The position numbers and the translations under genes were made by a program. The notes beneath the pieces were generated by a model that saw only the letters and a program-made list of their open reading frames with translations, did no database searches and had not been told where the DNA came from. A stretch of DNA of 64,000 nt from Ancylobacter vacuolatus. GTDB lineage: Bacteria > Pseudomonadota > Alphaproteobacteria > Rhizobiales > Xanthobacteraceae. The DNA is taken from contig NZ_JAUSUH010000001.1 of NCBI RefSeq assembly GCF_030813595.1, forward strand, positions 682,001-746,000, given 5' to 3'. Within the stretch, counting starts at the first letter, position 1; each line of letters begins with the position of its first letter. Below are positions 48,509 through 58,200 of this stretch, piece after piece.

Positions 48509-49108
48509 ATGTTCTACGAATCCGCCCGCAACAATCACGGCCTGCCGCACAATCCGCTCAAGGCGATCATCGCGCCGCGCCCGATCGGGTGGATTTCCAC
48601 CCTGTCCCCGGAGGGCGTAGCCAACCTTGCCCCCTACTCCTTCTTCAACATGGTCAGCGAAAGCCCCGATATCGTAATGTTCTCGAGCGTCGGGATGAAG
48701 GACACGGTGCGCAACGTGATGGCGACCGGTGAGTTCGTCTGCAACCTGGCGACTCGCGAGCTTATGGCGGCGGTCAACCTCACCTCCAAGGCCATCCCCC
48801 CCGGCGAAAGCGAGTTCGATCTCGCCGAACTGGAGCGCTCACCCTCCCGGCTGGTGAAGCCGCCCCGCGTCGCCGCCTCCCCCTGTGCGCTCGAGTGTGT
48901 CTGGATAGACACAATCGACATCGCCGACCGCCAGGGCAAAACCCACGGCCGACACGTCACATTCGGCGAGATCATCGGCGTCCACATTGATGAACGCTTC
49001 ATCGAGGACGGCCTGGTTCGCACGGATCGGTTGCAGTCGCTCGCCCGCGACGGCTATTTCGACTATTCTTGGGTTGATACGCTGAGCCCGCTTCCACGCC
49101 CCCGCTGA
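48509..49108 (+). CDS. Flavin reductase family protein
   Basis: 199 residues of the FMN-binding split-barrel family. The segment RPIGWISTLSPEGVANLAPY and the later ATRELMAAVNLTSKAIPPGE are typical. It follows the nitroreductase by 3 bases, so the two are surely one unit. Together they suggest flavin-linked redox chemistry, perhaps supplying reduced flavin. Possible subclass: flavoredoxin-like. Confidence 0.85.
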   Translation: MFYESARNNHGLPHNPLKAIIAPRPIGWISTLSPEGVANLAPYSFFNMVSESPDIVMFSSVGMKDTVRNVMATGEFVCNLATRELMAAVNLTSKAIPPGESEFDLAELERSPSRLVKPPRVAASPCALECVWIDTIDIADRQGKTHGRHVTFGEIIGVHIDERFIEDGLVRTDRLQSLARDGYFDYSWVDTLSPLPRPR

Positions 49109-49165
49109 TGCCTCGGATCGCTGCGCCGTCCCCGCGTGCGGCCGGGACGGCGCGACACCAGCGCG

Positions 49166-49582
49166 CTAGCAGGCGACAGCCTGCAGGTAACCTGTCTCGG
49201 CATAGTCAAGCATGAGCCGGTCCCGCGTCATCAAGCGATAGCCTTGGTCGCGCGCCGTCGCGATCAATACCCGGTCCACCGGATCGAGCGGCGGCACACC
49301 GGGCAGGAAGGAGGAGGCGATTAACGTCTCCGGCGTCATCGCCGCGATGCTCATGCCCGGCAGGCCAGCCAGCGCCGCGAACCATTTGGCCGGTTCCATG
49401 GCGAGACGCACCCGCCCCTGCTCGACGAGCCTTCCGATCTCCCAAGCCGACATAGGTGAGATGGAAATGGGCGCCCCGCGGAGCCGCGCCTCGATCAGCG
49501 TGCCCCGTGCCTCATCGGAAATCGGTGCGCCCTGGGCCACCCACAGCGCCGCGCATGTATCGAGGAGAAGCGGCATACCCAT
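49166..49582 (-). CDS. PIN-domain toxin (VapC-like)
   Basis: 138 residues. I use the ATG at 49582, 7-8 bases after AGGGGA; an ATG two codons later is possible. PIN-domain acidic residues are in place: Asp8 (LLLDTCAALW), Glu48 (SAWEIGRL), Asp103 (PLDPVDRVLIATA) and Asp121. Such proteins are Mg-dependent RNases, often of tRNA or rRNA. Its start is one base past the upstream gene's stop (TGA-C-ATG), a coupling typical of toxin-antitoxin pairs. Confidence 0.85.
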   Translation of the reverse strand: MGMPLLLDTCAALWVAQGAPISDEARGTLIEARLRGAPISISPMSAWEIGRLVEQGRVRLAMEPAKWFAALAGLPGMSIAAMTPETLIASSFLPGVPPLDPVDRVLIATARDQGYRLMTRDRLMLDYAETGYLQAVAC

Positions 49583-49583
49583 G

Positions 49584-50117
49584 TCAGTTTCCCCTCGTCC
49601 ATTCACCGCCCGTTTGCGGACTAAATTCCTCACCTGAATCTGGCTCATCGCCAGTGTGGCGTGAATGCCACACCCCTTGCGGCGGCGCCGCCTCCCGCCG
49701 CGAGGCCTCCAACTCACCTCCGTCATAGAGGTAGATCGGGGCCGCGCTGGGCAGGGTGAGGTCGGTGCCAGGCTCGATATGCACCGTGCCTTTCAGACCT
49801 CCAAATAGACCCGCCAGCGGCGAACCTGTCGAGGCTGGGGCCACCCGAGTCGCGCCGCCGGACGAGGCATTCGGAAGATGCCGACTGAACACCAGCTTGC
49901 GCGCCGTCATGTCAACTTCCTCCGAACGGAAGCCCGCCGCGAGCCATGCTTTGGTCATGACACTGTTGGTTGGATTGTTGCTCCACCAAGCGCGGTGATT
50001 GAAGGCAGACTGTGGAAGCTTCGCTCCAACAATCCGCTCTATGTCCTCAAACGACATAGAAATTCGTGGCTGCGTTCGACTCGAAAGAAAAGTCGTTAAG
50101 GCGCTGTATTTCGACAT
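49584..50117 (-). CDS. Atypical antitoxin partner of the PIN toxin
   Basis: 177 residues from the ATG at 50117 (GGGGGG 6 bases upstream). The first 80 residues (SFEDIERIVGAKLPQSAFNH, RAWWSNNPTN, AWLAAGFRSEEVDM) resemble a DUF7662-type DNA-binding domain. A Gly-rich motif follows at 101-124 (LAGLFGGLKGTVHIEPGTDL) of the kind found at antitoxin C-ends. Beyond it are about 50 extra residues ending TGGEW. The frame is open and fits the TA order antitoxin-toxin. It is not certain that this unusual fused form is functional. Confidence 0.6.
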   Translation of the reverse strand: MSKYSALTTFLSSRTQPRISMSFEDIERIVGAKLPQSAFNHRAWWSNNPTNSVMTKAWLAAGFRSEEVDMTARKLVFSRHLPNASSGGATRVAPASTGSPLAGLFGGLKGTVHIEPGTDLTLPSAAPIYLYDGGELEASRREAAPPQGVWHSRHTGDEPDSGEEFSPQTGGEWTRGN

Positions 50118-50148
50118 AGAAAGCCCCCCGATTTGATCGGCAGAACAG

Positions 50149-50179
50149 AGCATACCTATGTCAGTGTAAATTTTCAGTG
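50149..50179 (-). promoter_or_regulatory. Candidate promoter and operator of the TA module
   Basis: On the minus strand CTGAAA (50177-50172) and TATGCT (50154-50149) are 17 bases apart, about 25 bases before the transcript would reach the antitoxin ATG at 50117. The hexamer TCAGTG occurs twice on the plus strand (50161-50166 and 50174-50179), a 13-base repeat over the promoter. Binding by the antitoxin is inference. Confidence 0.35.
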
Positions 50180-50203
50180 CCTATAAGGAGGCGCGCCACC
50201 GCA

Positions 50204-50232
50204 ATTTGGCGGTTCGAATCCCGCAGCATCCC
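50204..50232 (+). other. tRNA T-arm-like fragment
   Basis: GGTTCGAATCC at 50211-50221 followed by CGC and AGCATCC looks like a tRNA T-loop and acceptor end. Two T-stem pairs are mismatched and no cloverleaf lies upstream, so it is not a working tRNA. It may mark an old integration site. Confidence 0.25.
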
Positions 50233-51136
50233 GCCTGCACACCGACCACGCAGCGCCAGGGTCGGACGTCGAAAAGCCCGACGCAGTTGAAGTGGCGGTG
50301 ATAAGCACAGAGTTGTTAACCTATCTGTACCCCTCTTTGGGCGAGCCAGACGAACCTCTTATTTCACGTTAGATTTTTTATCCATTGCATTATAATATAA
50401 TGTTTTTGATGATAAAAACATACAGCCGCTCCGGTAGTTCGCGGCAAATGTGAGCAATCTGTACAAGGGCTTCACCACATACAGTGACGATTTTGATAGC
50501 GTCACTGAAAGTGAATATGAGCCACCGCGCCCAGTCCACCGAAGGCACAACCCTGACCGCGACCGGATAGCCGGGGAACGCCCGGGCCACTGTGCCGACA
50601 AGGCCCACCAGCTGCCCAGAAAACGCCAAAAAAAACCACCCTTGGCGGGCACCGGTTCATTATCCCGCCGCGAGACCCGCCCGGGAGAGGAAGAGCCAGG
50701 GCCCTCCACCTACGCACCACAGCGGCGAACAACCCTCTATTCCAGAATTTGTACTGAGTGTTGGTTTAAATGCCTTACGCCGGCCTCTTTATTGATCTTA
50801 TTGATTAAAACGTTTCGTTATCCGCTTAATAAACCATCATTTTTTAGCTTATGAGGAGATCCAACCTACACCTTCCTAGCTGCTCCCGAAGGCCCCTTTT
50901 CGCGGACTGTGACGCCGGACCTAAAGTTACTGCAAACTACTGATTTCGGCGCGAGGGTCGCAGGAGGAAGCGATATTCATAGAAGCGACGCCGATATTCA
51001 CAACAGATGCAGTGAGCCGAGCGAATCGCCTCCGCCAGAATCGCACCCCTCTTGGCGTATCCACTAGGATCGCGGCAAGGACTTGTTTACCAAGATTGCA
51101 TTAAGATTCTGCGAACACCGCCCAAGGGGTTGATTC

Positions 51137-51835
51137 ATGCTCACACTTCATCGTCGCGCGATTCTGGGGCTCTGTATGGCTGGCGCGGCGACGGCTCTGG
51201 GTGGATGCAAACGCACCACCTCCACCACTAAGCCGCAGCTCTCAATGAGCGCCGCGCCCGCCTACGCGGCCGAGGGCATCTACGGCCCCGTAGCGGATAG
51301 ATTTCCTATCGCGGGCGTCGACGTTTCTCAGATTGACCCGATCTATCTCCGGCGAGAGGTGGCCTATGCGTCCAGCTATCCGGCCGGCACCGTGGTCATC
51401 GATCCGAGCGCCCACTTCCTCTATCTCGTCCAGCCTGGCGGGACGGCGATCCGGTATGGCGTTGGTGTCGGCAAAGAGGGTTTCGGCTGGTCCGGGGATG
51501 CCACAATCAATTCCAAGCAGGAGTGGCCGGACTGGTACCCGCCGAAGGAGATGATCCAGCGCCGCCCCGACATTCAGGCCCAGTTGACCCGCTTGCAGAG
51601 CGGCGAGGGTGTTCCAGGCGGGCTGTCGAACCCCCTTGGAGCCCGGGCCATGTATCTCTGGCAGAACGGCCGGGACACGCTTTACCGGATTCACGGCACG
51701 CTGGAGCCCGATACGATTGGAACCAATGTGTCCTCGGGCTGCATTCGGATGATCAACCAGGACGCCATCGACCTTTACGGACGGGTGGGGGTGGGCGCCA
51801 AGGTGGTCGTCCTCGGCGCCAAGGCCGGCGCATGA
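51137..51835 (+). CDS. L,D-transpeptidase lipoprotein
   Basis: 232 residues. The N-terminus ends in a lipobox LGGC (Cys24), so the protein is probably a lipoprotein. The YkuD domain has the catalytic pair His186 (RIHGTLEPDTIGTNVSSGC) and Cys202 with following IRM. L,D-transpeptidases form 3-3 cross-links in peptidoglycan or attach lipoproteins. It stands alone, upstream of an orphan ParA. Confidence 0.9.
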   Translation: MLTLHRRAILGLCMAGAATALGGCKRTTSTTKPQLSMSAAPAYAAEGIYGPVADRFPIAGVDVSQIDPIYLRREVAYASSYPAGTVVIDPSAHFLYLVQPGGTAIRYGVGVGKEGFGWSGDATINSKQEWPDWYPPKEMIQRRPDIQAQLTRLQSGEGVPGGLSNPLGARAMYLWQNGRDTLYRIHGTLEPDTIGTNVSSGCIRMINQDAIDLYGRVGVGAKVVVLGAKAGA

Positions 51836-51896
51836 CCGCTCTAGCGACCCCATCGGGCGCACAACTCCTGCGTGAGACAAGAATCTGCCTTGGGCA

Positions 51897-51926
51897 CTGA
51901 CACCCCCTCGGTCTTTGTTGTATTTT
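51897..51926 (+). promoter_or_regulatory. Candidate promoter of the parA-like gene
   Basis: CTGACA (51897-51902) and TATTTT (51921-51926) are separated by 18 bases, 40 bases before the ATG at 51967. It lies just after the L,D-transpeptidase stop, so parA may have its own transcript. Confidence 0.4.
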
Positions 51927-51966
51927 AGAGACACTTCAAACGCGACACGGGAATGGGTGGCTTGCG

Positions 51967-52623
51967 ATGAGTGGCAGAATTATCACTGTTGCACAGCAGA
52001 AGGGCGGGTCCGGAAAGACGACATTGGCCGCACATCTTGCTGTTGCCCTTTCGCTACAGCCCATCCTGGGCGCCAAAGCCCGGGTGGCTCTGTTGGACTG
52101 TGATCCGCAGGGAAGCCTCGGTGAATGGTTTGAGGCGCGGGAGGTCACGCTGGGGGATGACGCGACCGAATTGTCCTTCCGGACCGCCTCGGGATGGGGA
52201 GCGCGCCGTGAAGCACGGAGCCTGGCTCGCGACTACAATTTCGTCGTGATCGACACCCCGCCGAAATCGGATGTGGAATCGCGCCCCGCCATCGAGGTGG
52301 CGGATCTCGTCGCCGTTCCCGTGCAGCCAACCCCGATCGACCTCTGGGCCACACGGCCGACGCTGGAGATGATCAGCAAAGAGGGCACTTCGTGTCTGTT
52401 GGTCATCAACCGGGCGCAGTCGCGCTCCGCCCTCACCCAGGAAATGGCAACCGCGATCGAAGCGCTCGGCCACCCCGCCGCGCGCACCCGGCTCGGCAAT
52501 CGCGTGGGCTTCGCCGCCAGCATGGGCAGGGGGCTCACGCTGCTTGAAACCGATCCCGGCTCCAAGGGCGCCGCCGAGATCGAGGCGCTTGCCGCCGAAC
52601 TGCGTGAGCTTCTCGCCAGATAA
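51967..52623 (+). CDS. Orphan ParA-family ATPase
   Basis: 218 residues of the deviant Walker ATPase family: Walker A KGGSGKTTLAAHLA (P-loop 12-19) and CDPQGS-like Walker A' region, plus VVIDTPPKSD as Walker B. It is shorter than chromosomal Soj/ParA (about 250-260) and there is no parB neighbour. Orphan ParA proteins position cargo such as chemoreceptors or carboxysomes; the cargo is unknown here. Confidence 0.85.
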   Translation: MSGRIITVAQQKGGSGKTTLAAHLAVALSLQPILGAKARVALLDCDPQGSLGEWFEAREVTLGDDATELSFRTASGWGARREARSLARDYNFVVIDTPPKSDVESRPAIEVADLVAVPVQPTPIDLWATRPTLEMISKEGTSCLLVINRAQSRSALTQEMATAIEALGHPAARTRLGNRVGFAASMGRGLTLLETDPGSKGAAEIEALAAELRELLAR

Positions 52624-53278
52624 GGCGTCGTCGATCCCTCTCAGCTGCTGCTGTCGCCGGTGCCCCCTCGTGACGTCTGGCGCCGGTTCAACCCGCCAGC
52701 GCGCTTCGGCAGGCGGCGGAGCAAGCGATGGTGCTCGGGGGAAGCAGCGCAGAATCTATGGCGACTGAGCCTTGGCGCGCCGCGCCGCGCCGCGCCAAGG
52801 CCCATCGGCGCAAGAAATTGGATTGAGGGCGCATCGCGTCGGCACAAAGGGCGCGCAGAGGGCTCTGCGGCAAGGCAGAGCGCCCCGTTTCCCCCCATTC
52901 CGCCGCGGCGCGGATTTGGGAAGCACTCTCGTCCGGTGGCGGGGAACTTTGCTTCCCCTGGGCCGTAGAGCGGTGGGGCCGCGCGTGGGCGTGTCGTGGA
53001 AGGGGATGACCTCGGGCGCGCAGGACCAGCGACGGAAGGTACCCAGCCCCGGCGTCGCGTCGGCAAGCCCTTGCCGTTTGTCAGATTTTTTCCCTCCAGG
53101 CGCACGTAACTTTGCATTCTTCTGCCTGCAAGGTTGACGCTTCCCGGTTTCGCACGGCAATCAGGAACAGGCTCTCCTATGGAAAGCTGCTGTTCATTGT
53201 CGCTGCATTAGTTTCGCGGCTCGGCGGGCGCTGCAACGGGCAGGTGGCAGTCGGGCCCTTGATGCGGGAGGATACGGG
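52624..53278. other. Intergenic region before tamA
   Basis: 655 bases, no gene supported. It has several GC-rich repeats: a 10-bp inverted repeat, CCTTGGCGCG (52770-52779) with CGCGCCAAGG (52791-52800), and a GCTCTGC/GCAGAGC hairpin (52862-52881) followed by a weak T-run. The hairpins could end the parA message; no convincing tamA promoter was found. Confidence 0.5.
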
Positions 53279-55279
53279 TTGGCGGGTGGAAGGCGGAAAG
53301 GGCACCTTTGTTTTGCGCTCGCTTTTTGCGTGGCGCTGCTCCTGCCTGTCCTCACTGTGCCGGCCTCCGCCCAGCTCTTCGGCGGCACAAATGACGCGAC
53401 AGCCGAGGAGGGGGAGAATGCCGGGTTCTTTGGCCCCCTGATCAACCTGTTCAGCCCGAGGCCCATGTCTGCCGGTCCGCCCGCCCCGGACGCCACGCCC
53501 TACGCCTTGACCCTCGACGTCACCGGTGGCGACAGCGCGCTGACCGACCGGATCGAGGCCGCGTCCAATCTCGAGCGATTGAGCGAACGTCCCCCCGCTG
53601 GCGCCGCAGGCCTGGTGCGCCGCGCGCTGGCGGATCAGCGCGACATCAACGCCGCGCTCTACGCCGCCGGTTATTATGGCGGCATCATCCGCATCCGCCT
53701 CGCGGGAAGCCCGCCTGATGCCCCCGATGTGTTCCAGCGTGTGGAAGCCGCGCGCGCTCAGGGGCCCGTGCCGGTCCGGGTTTCGGTGGAAGCCGGCCCG
53801 CAGTTCCAGTTCGGACGCATCGAGCTGCTGGATGCCAGAACGCGCCGCCCCCTGGCCGATGCCCCGACCCTGGCGCGGCTGCGGCTGGTGCCCGGAGAGC
53901 CGGCGCTCGCGACCTCCATCGTCCGCGCCGAGGGCCTGATCGTCGACCACTGGCGTCGAATGGCCCATCCCTTCGCCCGAATCGAGAACAAGGAAATCGT
54001 GGCCGACCATGTGTCGCACACGGTGGACGTCACTTTCTTCGTCTCGCCGGGGCCCGTCGCCACCTTCGGGCGCTTCACTGTGGTCGGTGCCGACTTTCTC
54101 ACTCCCGGCTTCATTGAGGAGCGCATCGAGATCGCGCCGGGCACGCCGTACTCGCCAGAGCTTCTGGACCGGCTGCGCCGACGCCTGCTGGAGTATGAGG
54201 CCATTGCCAGCGTGCGCGTGCGCGAGGCCGACCAGCTGGAGGCCGATGGCAGCCTGCCGGTCACGATCGAGGTGTCGCCGCGCAAGCCGCGCTATGTCGG
54301 CTTCAGTGCCACCTATTCGTCGACCGACGGGTCGGCCCTCAATGCCTATTGGGGCCATCGCAACCTGTTCGGCGGCGGAGAGACGCTGCGGCTCGATGCC
54401 CAGGTCTCCTGGTTCGGCGAGAAGTCGGAGGCCGTGCCCACTGCCGACCCGTTCGGCTACAAGCTCGCCGCCGCCTTCGTGAAGCCCGGCATTTATACCG
54501 CGCAGGATGACCTTGTCGCCAATGCAGCGGTGCTGCGGGAGGTGACGAACGCCTATGTGCGCGAGGCGGTGACGCTGCTGGTCGGTATTCGGCACCGCTA
54601 CAGCGACGACCTGACCCTTCAGGTGAGCATCGATCTCGAACAGTCCCAGGTGGAGGACAGCACCAGCACAAGGGATTACGGCATTGTCGGTGTCCCGTTC
54701 GAACTGACCTATGACAACACCGACAGCAAGCTCGATCCCTCGCGCGGCTGGCGTGCGACGGCCACGGTCGAACCCTTCGCCTATCTCGGGGATGCCGGCG
54801 CCGGCCCCACCCTGTTCAAGGGGTCTGTCTCCACCTACCACGCCTTCGATGAGCGCAACCGCTTCATCCTGGCCGGCCGCATGTCGGCTGGCAGCATCAT
54901 CGGCGCCGGCCTCTACGACGTACCGCCGCAGCGGCGCTTCTATGTCGGCGGTGGCGGCTCGCTGCGTGGCTACGAGTACCAGTCGGCCAGCCCTCGCAAC
55001 GAGGAAGGCATCATCATCGGCGGGCGCAGCTTCTTCGAAGCCTCGCTGGAAGCGCGGCTGCGCGTTACCGATACGATCGGCATCGTTCCGTTCTTCGACA
55101 TGGGCTCGGCCTTCGCCTCCGAATGGCCGGACTTCGACGGTATGAAATATTCGGCGGGCGTGGGCCTGCGTTACTATACGGCGATTGGCCCGCTGCGGGT
55201 GGATTTCGCCTTCCCGCTCAATCCGGGGCCGGATGATGGTGATTTCGGCGTCTATGTCAGTCTGGGGCAGGCCTTCTGA
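53279..55279 (+). CDS. tamA: Translocation and assembly module outer-membrane protein TamA
   Basis: Omp85-family outer-membrane protein that works with TamB. The start is a TTG at 53279, with GGGAGGA 7 bases upstream; no ATG start gives the signal peptide. The 666 residues comprise a signal peptide, POTRA-type repeats (about 80-320) and a 16-strand C-terminal barrel starting near FSATYSSTDG. The barrel includes the conserved (V/G)RGY-like motif (GGSLRGYEYQS), and the protein ends GQAF. The stop overlaps the tamB start by one base. Confidence 0.9.
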   Translation: MAGGRRKGHLCFALAFCVALLLPVLTVPASAQLFGGTNDATAEEGENAGFFGPLINLFSPRPMSAGPPAPDATPYALTLDVTGGDSALTDRIEAASNLERLSERPPAGAAGLVRRALADQRDINAALYAAGYYGGIIRIRLAGSPPDAPDVFQRVEAARAQGPVPVRVSVEAGPQFQFGRIELLDARTRRPLADAPTLARLRLVPGEPALATSIVRAEGLIVDHWRRMAHPFARIENKEIVADHVSHTVDVTFFVSPGPVATFGRFTVVGADFLTPGFIEERIEIAPGTPYSPELLDRLRRRLLEYEAIASVRVREADQLEADGSLPVTIEVSPRKPRYVGFSATYSSTDGSALNAYWGHRNLFGGGETLRLDAQVSWFGEKSEAVPTADPFGYKLAAAFVKPGIYTAQDDLVANAAVLREVTNAYVREAVTLLVGIRHRYSDDLTLQVSIDLEQSQVEDSTSTRDYGIVGVPFELTYDNTDSKLDPSRGWRATATVEPFAYLGDAGAGPTLFKGSVSTYHAFDERNRFILAGRMSAGSIIGAGLYDVPPQRRFYVGGGGSLRGYEYQSASPRNEEGIIIGGRSFFEASLEARLRVTDTIGIVPFFDMGSAFASEWPDFDGMKYSAGVGLRYYTAIGPLRVDFAFPLNPGPDDGDFGVYVSLGQAF

Positions 55280-58200
55280 TGGCACGCGCGCTCAAAATAC
55301 TCGCCATGGCGCTGCTTTCGCTGCTGGTGCTGTTGATTGCGGCCTTCGGCGCACTGCAGACCCCGCCGGGCAAGGCGCTGCTCGCTAGCTTCGCCTCGTC
55401 GCTGGCCTCCTCGCCCGGGCTCACCGTCGCCATTCGCGGGCTGGGCGGTTTCGTCCCATTCAACATGAGCGTCGAGAGCATCGCGCTCTCCGACGCTGAA
55501 GGTCCGTTCGCCCGCATTGACGATGCGCGGCTCGACTGGCGGCCCTTGGCGCTGCTCTCCGGGCGGGTGGATGTGACGACACTCACTGCCGCCCGCGTCA
55601 GTGTCGATCGCCGGCCGGCCCTCCCCCCCACGCCGCCCTCCACGGAAGGCGGGACGTCGTTCGCCCTCCCCGTGCGGCTCGAAACGCTCGCCATCCCGGA
55701 TATCGTCCTCGCCGAGCCGGTGCTCGGCCATGCGGCGCGCCTGTCGCTGAACGGTTCGGCCAATCTCGCCACGCTGGCGCAGGGCGTGTCGGTGAGCTTC
55801 GCGGTTGAACGGCTCGACACGCCCGGCTCACTGACGGGCTCGCTCGGCTATGCCCCAGAAACCGGCCGCCTCGACCTCGATATCGCCGCGCGCGAGCCGG
55901 CCGGCGGGCTGATGGCGCGCGCGGCCGGCTTTGACGGGCTGCCGGAAATTTCCGCCTCGCTGAAGGGCGCCGGCCTGCTCGAAGCGTGGGACGGACATCT
56001 GCGCGTCAATGTGGGCGAACGGGCAGAGGCCAGTGGCGCGGCCGGCATTCGCGCCGTGGCCAACGGGCACAAGGTGAACTTTGCGATAGATGCCGATATC
56101 GCCCAAATTTTGCCGGCAAATATTTCGCCGCTTTTTGAGGGGCGAAGCGAGTTAGCCGGCTCAGCAACGGTCGATTCGGCCCGTACGCTCGTCATCGACA
56201 CGCTCACCGCCCGCGCTGCCGGTTTCCGCGCCACGATGAGCGGCACGCTGGACGCGGCGGAAATCGCCGACATCACCTTCGACGCCACACTGGGCGAGGC
56301 CGCACGCTTCACCACCCTCGCTCCTGGGGTCGGCTGGCAGAGCCTTGGCCTCGCCGGAACGTTGAAGGGAGCGCTGCGCGCGCCGGCTATCGAAGCGCGG
56401 GTCACCGCGAGTCAACTTACCGGCCTAGATTACCGCGCCGGCAGCCTCGCCGCCACGCTGCGGACCCTCCCCGCTGTGCCCGGCCTCCTCGCTTTTTCAA
56501 TCGAGGGCACGGCCGATGGCCTGACGGCGGCGGACCCGCAGGTGGCGGCAGCCTTGGGCACGCAGGGGCGGTTCTCGGCGGCAGGGACCCTGCCCACAGG
56601 CGGAGACGCCGTGTTGGAAGCGGCGTCGGTCGAATTGTCCGCGATCACGGCGCGTTTCGCCGGCCGGGCGGACGGGCGGGCCATTGACGGCGACCTTAGC
56701 GTCAGCCGGCTGAACCTCGCCGCCTTCTCGCCGCTCGCCGGCCGCCCTCTCGCCGGCACGGCGACGCTCGACGCCCGACTCTCCGCCTCGACCGATCTGA
56801 CGCGCGCCAGCGCCGTGCTGAAGGGTCGCGCCCAGGGGCTCGAGACCGGCATCGCCCGCCTCGACGCACTTGTCGGGCAGGGTCTCAGCATCGATGGCGC
56901 CCTCGCCCGGGATGGCGCCAATGCGATTTCGGTCGATAATCTCAAGATCGACACCGATGGAATCGCGGCCACCGTCAATGGCCGGCTCGCCACCGACATC
57001 GCCGACCTCAACGCAACGCTCGCCCTCGACGATCTCGCGCGAATCGACCCCCGCCTCGCCGGCGCGCTTCAGGCCAATGCCGCCTTTTACGGAACGCTCG
57101 ACACGCTCGGCGTCAAGGCGACCTTGCGAGTGCCGGACGGCATGGCCGAAGGTCGCCCGCTTCGCGATGTGACGGTCGATGCCTCCGCGACTGATATCAC
57201 CAAGGACATGGCCGGCACCTTTGCGCTCTCCGGTGACATTGGCGGCAAGCCGGCGCGAGGCTCGGCCGCCCTGGCGACGCAGCCGGACGGAACCCGCCGC
57301 CTGTCAGACCTCGATCTCGCCATTGGCTCGGTCACGGCACGCGGCGATCTGGCGCTAGACCCGGCCGGCCTCGCCACGGGTCGGCTCACCATCGCCGCCG
57401 GCGACCTCGCCGACGTCGCCGCGCTGTTCCTCACCGAAATGGCCGGCGCCCTCAACGCCGACGTCACGCTCACCGTTGCCGAGGGCCGGCAGAATGCCGA
57501 TGTGCGCGCCAGCGCCGAACGGCTCCGTGCGTTCAGCCAGAGCGTAGGATCGGCCAATATAAATGGCAGGGTGCTCGATCTGCGCGGCGTACCGCTGGTC
57601 GATGGCACCGCCGAGCTGCGCGCCGTCGCTCTGTCCGGCGTGACGATCGAAACCGCCACCCTTCGCGCCAATGGCACTGCAACGGGCACCGATCTCACGC
57701 TGGAAGCGCTCGCCCAGGGCACAAATCTGCGCGCCGCCGGCCGGCTGGAGCCGACGACGGACGGCGCGCGCCTGCGGCTTGACCGGCTCACCGCAGCGCG
57801 TCCCGGGCTCAACGCGGCATTGAACGCGCCGGCCACCTTCACGCTTGCCGGCGGCACGGTCGCCATCGACCGGCTGGCGCTGACCGCCGGCGGTGGCTCC
57901 GCCACCGTGTCCGGCACGGCCGGCGAACGGCTCGATCTCACGGTCGACCTGCGCGCCCTGCCCCTGGCTCTCGTCAGTCTCGCCGTGCCGGAGGCGAATC
58001 TCTCGGGCACGCTAGCGGGCACGGCGCGCCTCGGCGGAACCTCCTCCGCACCCACCGGGCCCTTTGATCTGCGCATCACCCGCCTGAGCCGCCCCGATCT
58101 TGCGAGTTCCGGCGCCGGACCTTTCGACATCGCCGCCAATGGCACACTGGGCAATGGCCGGGCGCAGCTGCGCGCCACCATCACCGGGCAGAATGTGCAG

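Larger units (their letters stand above)
50118..51136. other. Partly AT-rich region between the TA module and the L,D-transpeptidase
   Basis: About 1 kb without an accepted gene. 50340-50430 and 50740-50850 are clearly AT-rich compared with the window, and include TGTTTTT/AAAAACA (50401-50420). There is a tRNA T-arm-like fragment (50204-50232), an 8-T run on the minus strand near 50628-50635 and a hairpin. It may hold remnants of foreign DNA. Confidence 0.5.

Noticed and set aside
50450-50854. A 134-codon plus-strand frame with GTG start in the AT-rich region
   Set aside because: No ribosome-binding site, changing composition along the frame and no similarity to known proteins.
53177-55285. 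A 702-codon open frame opposite tamA
   Set aside because: Antisense shadow; the plus strand carries the clear TamA features.
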